Assembly (NCBI GenBank): GCA_013298075.1
Contig: JAAFJG010000007.1
Span: forward strand, 51,705 to 115,704
DNA from: Cytophagales bacterium
Lineage (GTDB): Bacteria > Bacteroidota > Bacteroidia > Cytophagales > Microscillaceae
Direction of reading: 5' to 3'
Length of the DNA: 64,000 bases
The translations under genes and the position numbers were made by a program. This document shows, piece by piece, positions 61,712 to 64,000 of this stretch; positions within the stretch are counted from its first letter, which is position 1, and every line of letters begins with the position of its first letter. The notes below the pieces were generated by a model. That model saw nothing but the letters and a program-made list of their open reading frames with translations. It searched no databases and was not told where the DNA came from.

Positions 61712-63742
61712 CTAAATCAAACCTGTTTTTTTCAACAATGCTTTTACATCAGGTTCTTGTCCTCTAAAATTTTTATACAATTCCATTGGGTCTATACTTC
61801 CGCCTTTGCTCAAAATATTTTTACGCAAAGCATTTGCCGTTTCAGGATCAAAAACGCCTTTTTCTTCGAATAAAGCAAAAGCATCAGCCTCCAAAACTTC
61901 TGCCCATTTATAACTATAATAACCCGCCGAATATCCGCCCTGAAAAATATGACTAAAAGAAGTACTGGCTATCGTTTTTTCTGTCTTAGGCAATAATCTA
62001 AATCGGTCTGTGATGTCACTTTCAAACGCATATACATCTGTGATATGGGCAGGATTGTGTGCGTGCCAAGCCATATCTAATAGCCCAAAATTAACCTGTC
62101 GAACTGCTTGATAAGCACTTTGAAAATTAGCAGAATTTTTAATTTTTTGAACCAAATTTTGTGGAATTATTTCGTTTGTTTCGTAATGAAAAGCAAATAA
62201 ACTTAATGCTTCTTGCGTATATGCCCAATTTTCCATGAGTTGAGAAGGTAATTCTACAAAGTCCCAAGCCACATTTGTTCCTGATAAATTTTCATATTTT
62301 ACATCAGACAAAATCAAATGTAACGCATGCCCAAATTCGTGAAAAAATGTAGTAACCTCATCAAAAGTCAATAAAGAAGGTTGCGAAGGCGAAGAAGGCG
62401 TAAAATTACAAACAATACTCGTGTGAGAAGGTTGAAACTCGTTATTATTTTTACTTTGTCCTCTAAAATTTGTCATCCAGGCACCCTGTTTTTTCGAATC
62501 ACGTGGAAAAAAATCAGCATAAAAAATAGAAATGGTTTCGTTTTTGGCATTTTTTACTTCATATACTTTTACTTCTTCGTGATATACATCAATATCTTTT
62601 CGAGGAATAAATTGTAGTTGAAATAATTTTTCTGCCACTTTAAAAACGCCCTCAATCACATTTTCTAATTTGAAATATGGACGCAACATTGCCGTATCCA
62701 ACGCATATTTTTCTTGCTTTAATTTTTCGCTATAATAAGCAAAATCCCACGCTTCTAGCTGCTCGATTTGGTCTAATTTTTTGGCTAAATCTTCTAATTC
62801 TTTGACTTCATTTTTTGCTTTTGGATAGGCAATTTGTACGATATTTTCTAAAAAATCATTGACTTGTTTGGGCGTTTTTGCCATTCTATCTGCCAAATTA
62901 AAAGCTGCATGAGAGTCAAAACCCAATAAATTTGCTCTTTGATAACGCAAATTAACAATTTTTTTGATAACTTCTTCATTTTTATTCTCTCGCATACCGC
63001 GTGTGCCATAGCCGACAGAAAGTTTACGACGCAAATCACGATTTTTGGCATACATCATAAAAGGCATATAACTTGGAAAATGCAAAGTAAAAATCCATTT
63101 TTCAGGCATATTTTTTTGGATTGCTGTATTTTTTGCTTGCTCTATAAACATAGTGGGTATGCCTTCCAAATCTTTTTCATTATCAATTTCGAGAATAAAA
63201 TTTTGCGTATCTGCCAATACATTATTACCAAATTTGAGCGTTGTTTCTGCCAATTCTTTGTCAATTTCTCTCAATTTTTCTTTTTGATTTTCATCAAGAT
63301 TTGCCCCATTTTTGATAAAACTTGTATGCGTTTTTTTCAATAACATTTCTTGTTCTGCTGATAAATTGAACGTATTTTTTTGTTTCCAAATCGCATCAAT
63401 GCGTTGAAATAATTTTTCATTCAAAATAATATCATTTTCATATTCAGAAAAAACAGACGAGTATTTTTCAGCAATTTTTTGTTTTTCGTCATTATTGTCT
63501 GTGTGTTCGAGGTTATAAAATATACTTTGAGCTCTTTCTAAAAGTCGTCCTGCATTTTCTAAGGCTTCGATAGTATTTTCAAAAGTTGGTTTTTCTATAT
63601 TTTCGATGATTTGGTGGATATTTTTTTTACTTTCATCTACCAAAATATCAAAAGCAGGCGCAAAATCTTCATCTTTAATAGAAGTAAATTGAGGCGTTTG
63701 AAAAGGGGTATTAGGAAACGATAACAACAGATTTTTTTGCAT
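61712..63742 (-). CDS. M3 family zinc oligopeptidase / dipeptidyl carboxypeptidase
   Basis: 676-residue metallopeptidase of the thimet/Dcp group. The zinc site is HEFGH at residues 468-472 (FFHEFGHALHL), with the third ligand Glu in the following NVAWDFVELPSQLMENW. YSAGYYSYKWAEVLEADAFALFE is the conserved C-terminal substrate region. The opening FPNTPFQTPQFTSIKDEDFAPAFD is of the Dcp/oligopeptidase A type. No signal peptide is present, so it is probably cytoplasmic and clears peptides. The gene lies between two family 2 repeats in the same orientation. A minus-strand -7-like TATATTTG is at 63782-63775. Confidence 0.93.
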   Translation of the reverse strand: MQKNLLLSFPNTPFQTPQFTSIKDEDFAPAFDILVDESKKNIHQIIENIEKPTFENTIEALENAGRLLERAQSIFYNLEHTDNNDEKQKIAEKYSSVFSEYENDIILNEKLFQRIDAIWKQKNTFNLSAEQEMLLKKTHTSFIKNGANLDENQKEKLREIDKELAETTLKFGNNVLADTQNFILEIDNEKDLEGIPTMFIEQAKNTAIQKNMPEKWIFTLHFPSYMPFMMYAKNRDLRRKLSVGYGTRGMRENKNEEVIKKIVNLRYQRANLLGFDSHAAFNLADRMAKTPKQVNDFLENIVQIAYPKAKNEVKELEDLAKKLDQIEQLEAWDFAYYSEKLKQEKYALDTAMLRPYFKLENVIEGVFKVAEKLFQLQFIPRKDIDVYHEEVKVYEVKNAKNETISIFYADFFPRDSKKQGAWMTNFRGQSKNNNEFQPSHTSIVCNFTPSSPSQPSLLTFDEVTTFFHEFGHALHLILSDVKYENLSGTNVAWDFVELPSQLMENWAYTQEALSLFAFHYETNEIIPQNLVQKIKNSANFQSAYQAVRQVNFGLLDMAWHAHNPAHITDVYAFESDITDRFRLLPKTEKTIASTSFSHIFQGGYSAGYYSYKWAEVLEADAFALFEEKGVFDPETANALRKNILSKGGSIDPMELYKNFRGQEPDVKALLKKTGLI

Positions 63743-63774
63743 AATAATAATAATTATTTTTTTTATTTTTTATG

Positions 63775-63782
63775 CAAATATA
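63775..63782 (-). promoter_or_regulatory. -7 element for the M3 peptidase gene
   Basis: Minus strand TATATTTG followed by CATAAA, 32 bp before the ATG. A matching -33 TTG is not evident. Confidence 0.5.
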
Positions 63783-63831
63783 TACACTTTTTATCTAAAA
63801 AAATATTTTTCTTTAGATAAAAATAAACTTT

Positions 63832-64000
63832 TAGGGACTAAGTAGAAAATATTATACCCAAAAAAAACTCCCTCACCTTTGGGGAGGGCTGGGGTGGGGC
63901 ATAATTTGACTAAAAAGCCCCACCCTAACCCTCCCCAGCGGTGAGGGAACTAAAAATAAGTTTTTTTGAGTGGGTAGTTTATTTTTTATATGCTCCCTTA
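63832..64000 (+). repeat. Family 2 element, copy at right edge
   Basis: Starts TAGGGACTAAGTAGAAAATA, carries CTCCCTCACCTTTGGGGAGG and GCTGGGGTGGGG, then the mirrored CCCCACCCTAACCCTCCC arm, and ends GCTCCCTTA at the window edge. The two arms would fold into a long hairpin. Same orientation as the copy at 61175. Confidence 0.85.

Overview
The window is a low-GC, chromosome-type stretch from a member of the Bacteroidota, most likely a gliding Cytophagales-type bacterium (lineage inferred). The evidence is: promoters of the Bacteroidota form TTG-N19..21-TAnnTTTG in front of many genes; no obvious Shine-Dalgarno sequences; lineage-typical genes such as GldB, a lipoprotein TamL, a PorE-like TPR/PD40/OmpA protein and a DUF4292 lipoprotein; and many lipoprotein signals of the form LxSC or ACxx. 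There is no rRNA, tRNA, CRISPR array, prophage or transposase gene that I can see. Genes lie in short units on both strands, mostly single or in pairs.

Layout. 1-7 kb: the 3' part of a PorE-like OmpA protein, an AlkB-type alkane monooxygenase, rsmH, a small envelope protein and a urea-type ABC binding lipoprotein. 7-15 kb: a large TamB, a His-heptad lipoprotein, an extremely acidic small protein, a leucine-rich-repeat/barrel protein and a PlsC acyltransferase. 15-26 kb: a predicted 44-residue protein, a WecA/TagO-type sugar-phosphate transferase convergent with a GT9 glycosyltransferase and TerC, an alpha-glucan phosphorylase-like protein, RNase R, a membrane spermidine-synthase-like protein and a LutA-like protein. 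26-31 kb: a leftward run of RidA, GldB, an AlkB-type dioxygenase, a PD-(D/E)XK-like protein and a DNA methyltransferase. 31-44 kb: fumarylacetoacetase, a VWA/OmpA lipoprotein, a DUF4292 lipoprotein, ComEC, TamL, a stand-alone sigma-54 activator and RecR. 44-54 kb: ClpB, NrdB, a CNT nucleoside transporter and Lon. 54-64 kb: a secreted basic protein with 50-residue repeats, its small lipoprotein neighbour, an OmpH/Skp-like protein, a second LRR protein, two beta-barrel proteins, a MaoC hydratase and an M3 peptidase.

The most distinctive non-coding content is repeats. Family 1 is a transposase-less element of about 210 bp with inverted ends (GGTTC.TAGGAAATT), an inner CCTCCAG/CTGGAGG palindrome and a TTGGCTTTAGCCAA palindrome. 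It is present in at least seven full or partial copies plus end fragments. Family 2 has ends like TTAAGGGACTAA and sometimes a GC-rich CTCCCTCACC arm. Family 3 is a short AATC-periodic motif that lies upstream of three genes on the same strand.

Functionally the window is rich in envelope biogenesis (TamB/TamL, OmpH, OmpA-like, GldB, LRR and barrel proteins) and protein quality control (ClpB, Lon). The best leads for something new are the methyltransferase/nuclease-like/AlkB gene run, the repeat-bearing secreted protein, the His-heptad lipoprotein, the phosphorylase homologue lacking its cofactor lysine, and the possible sigma-54-type promoters shared by lon and clpB.
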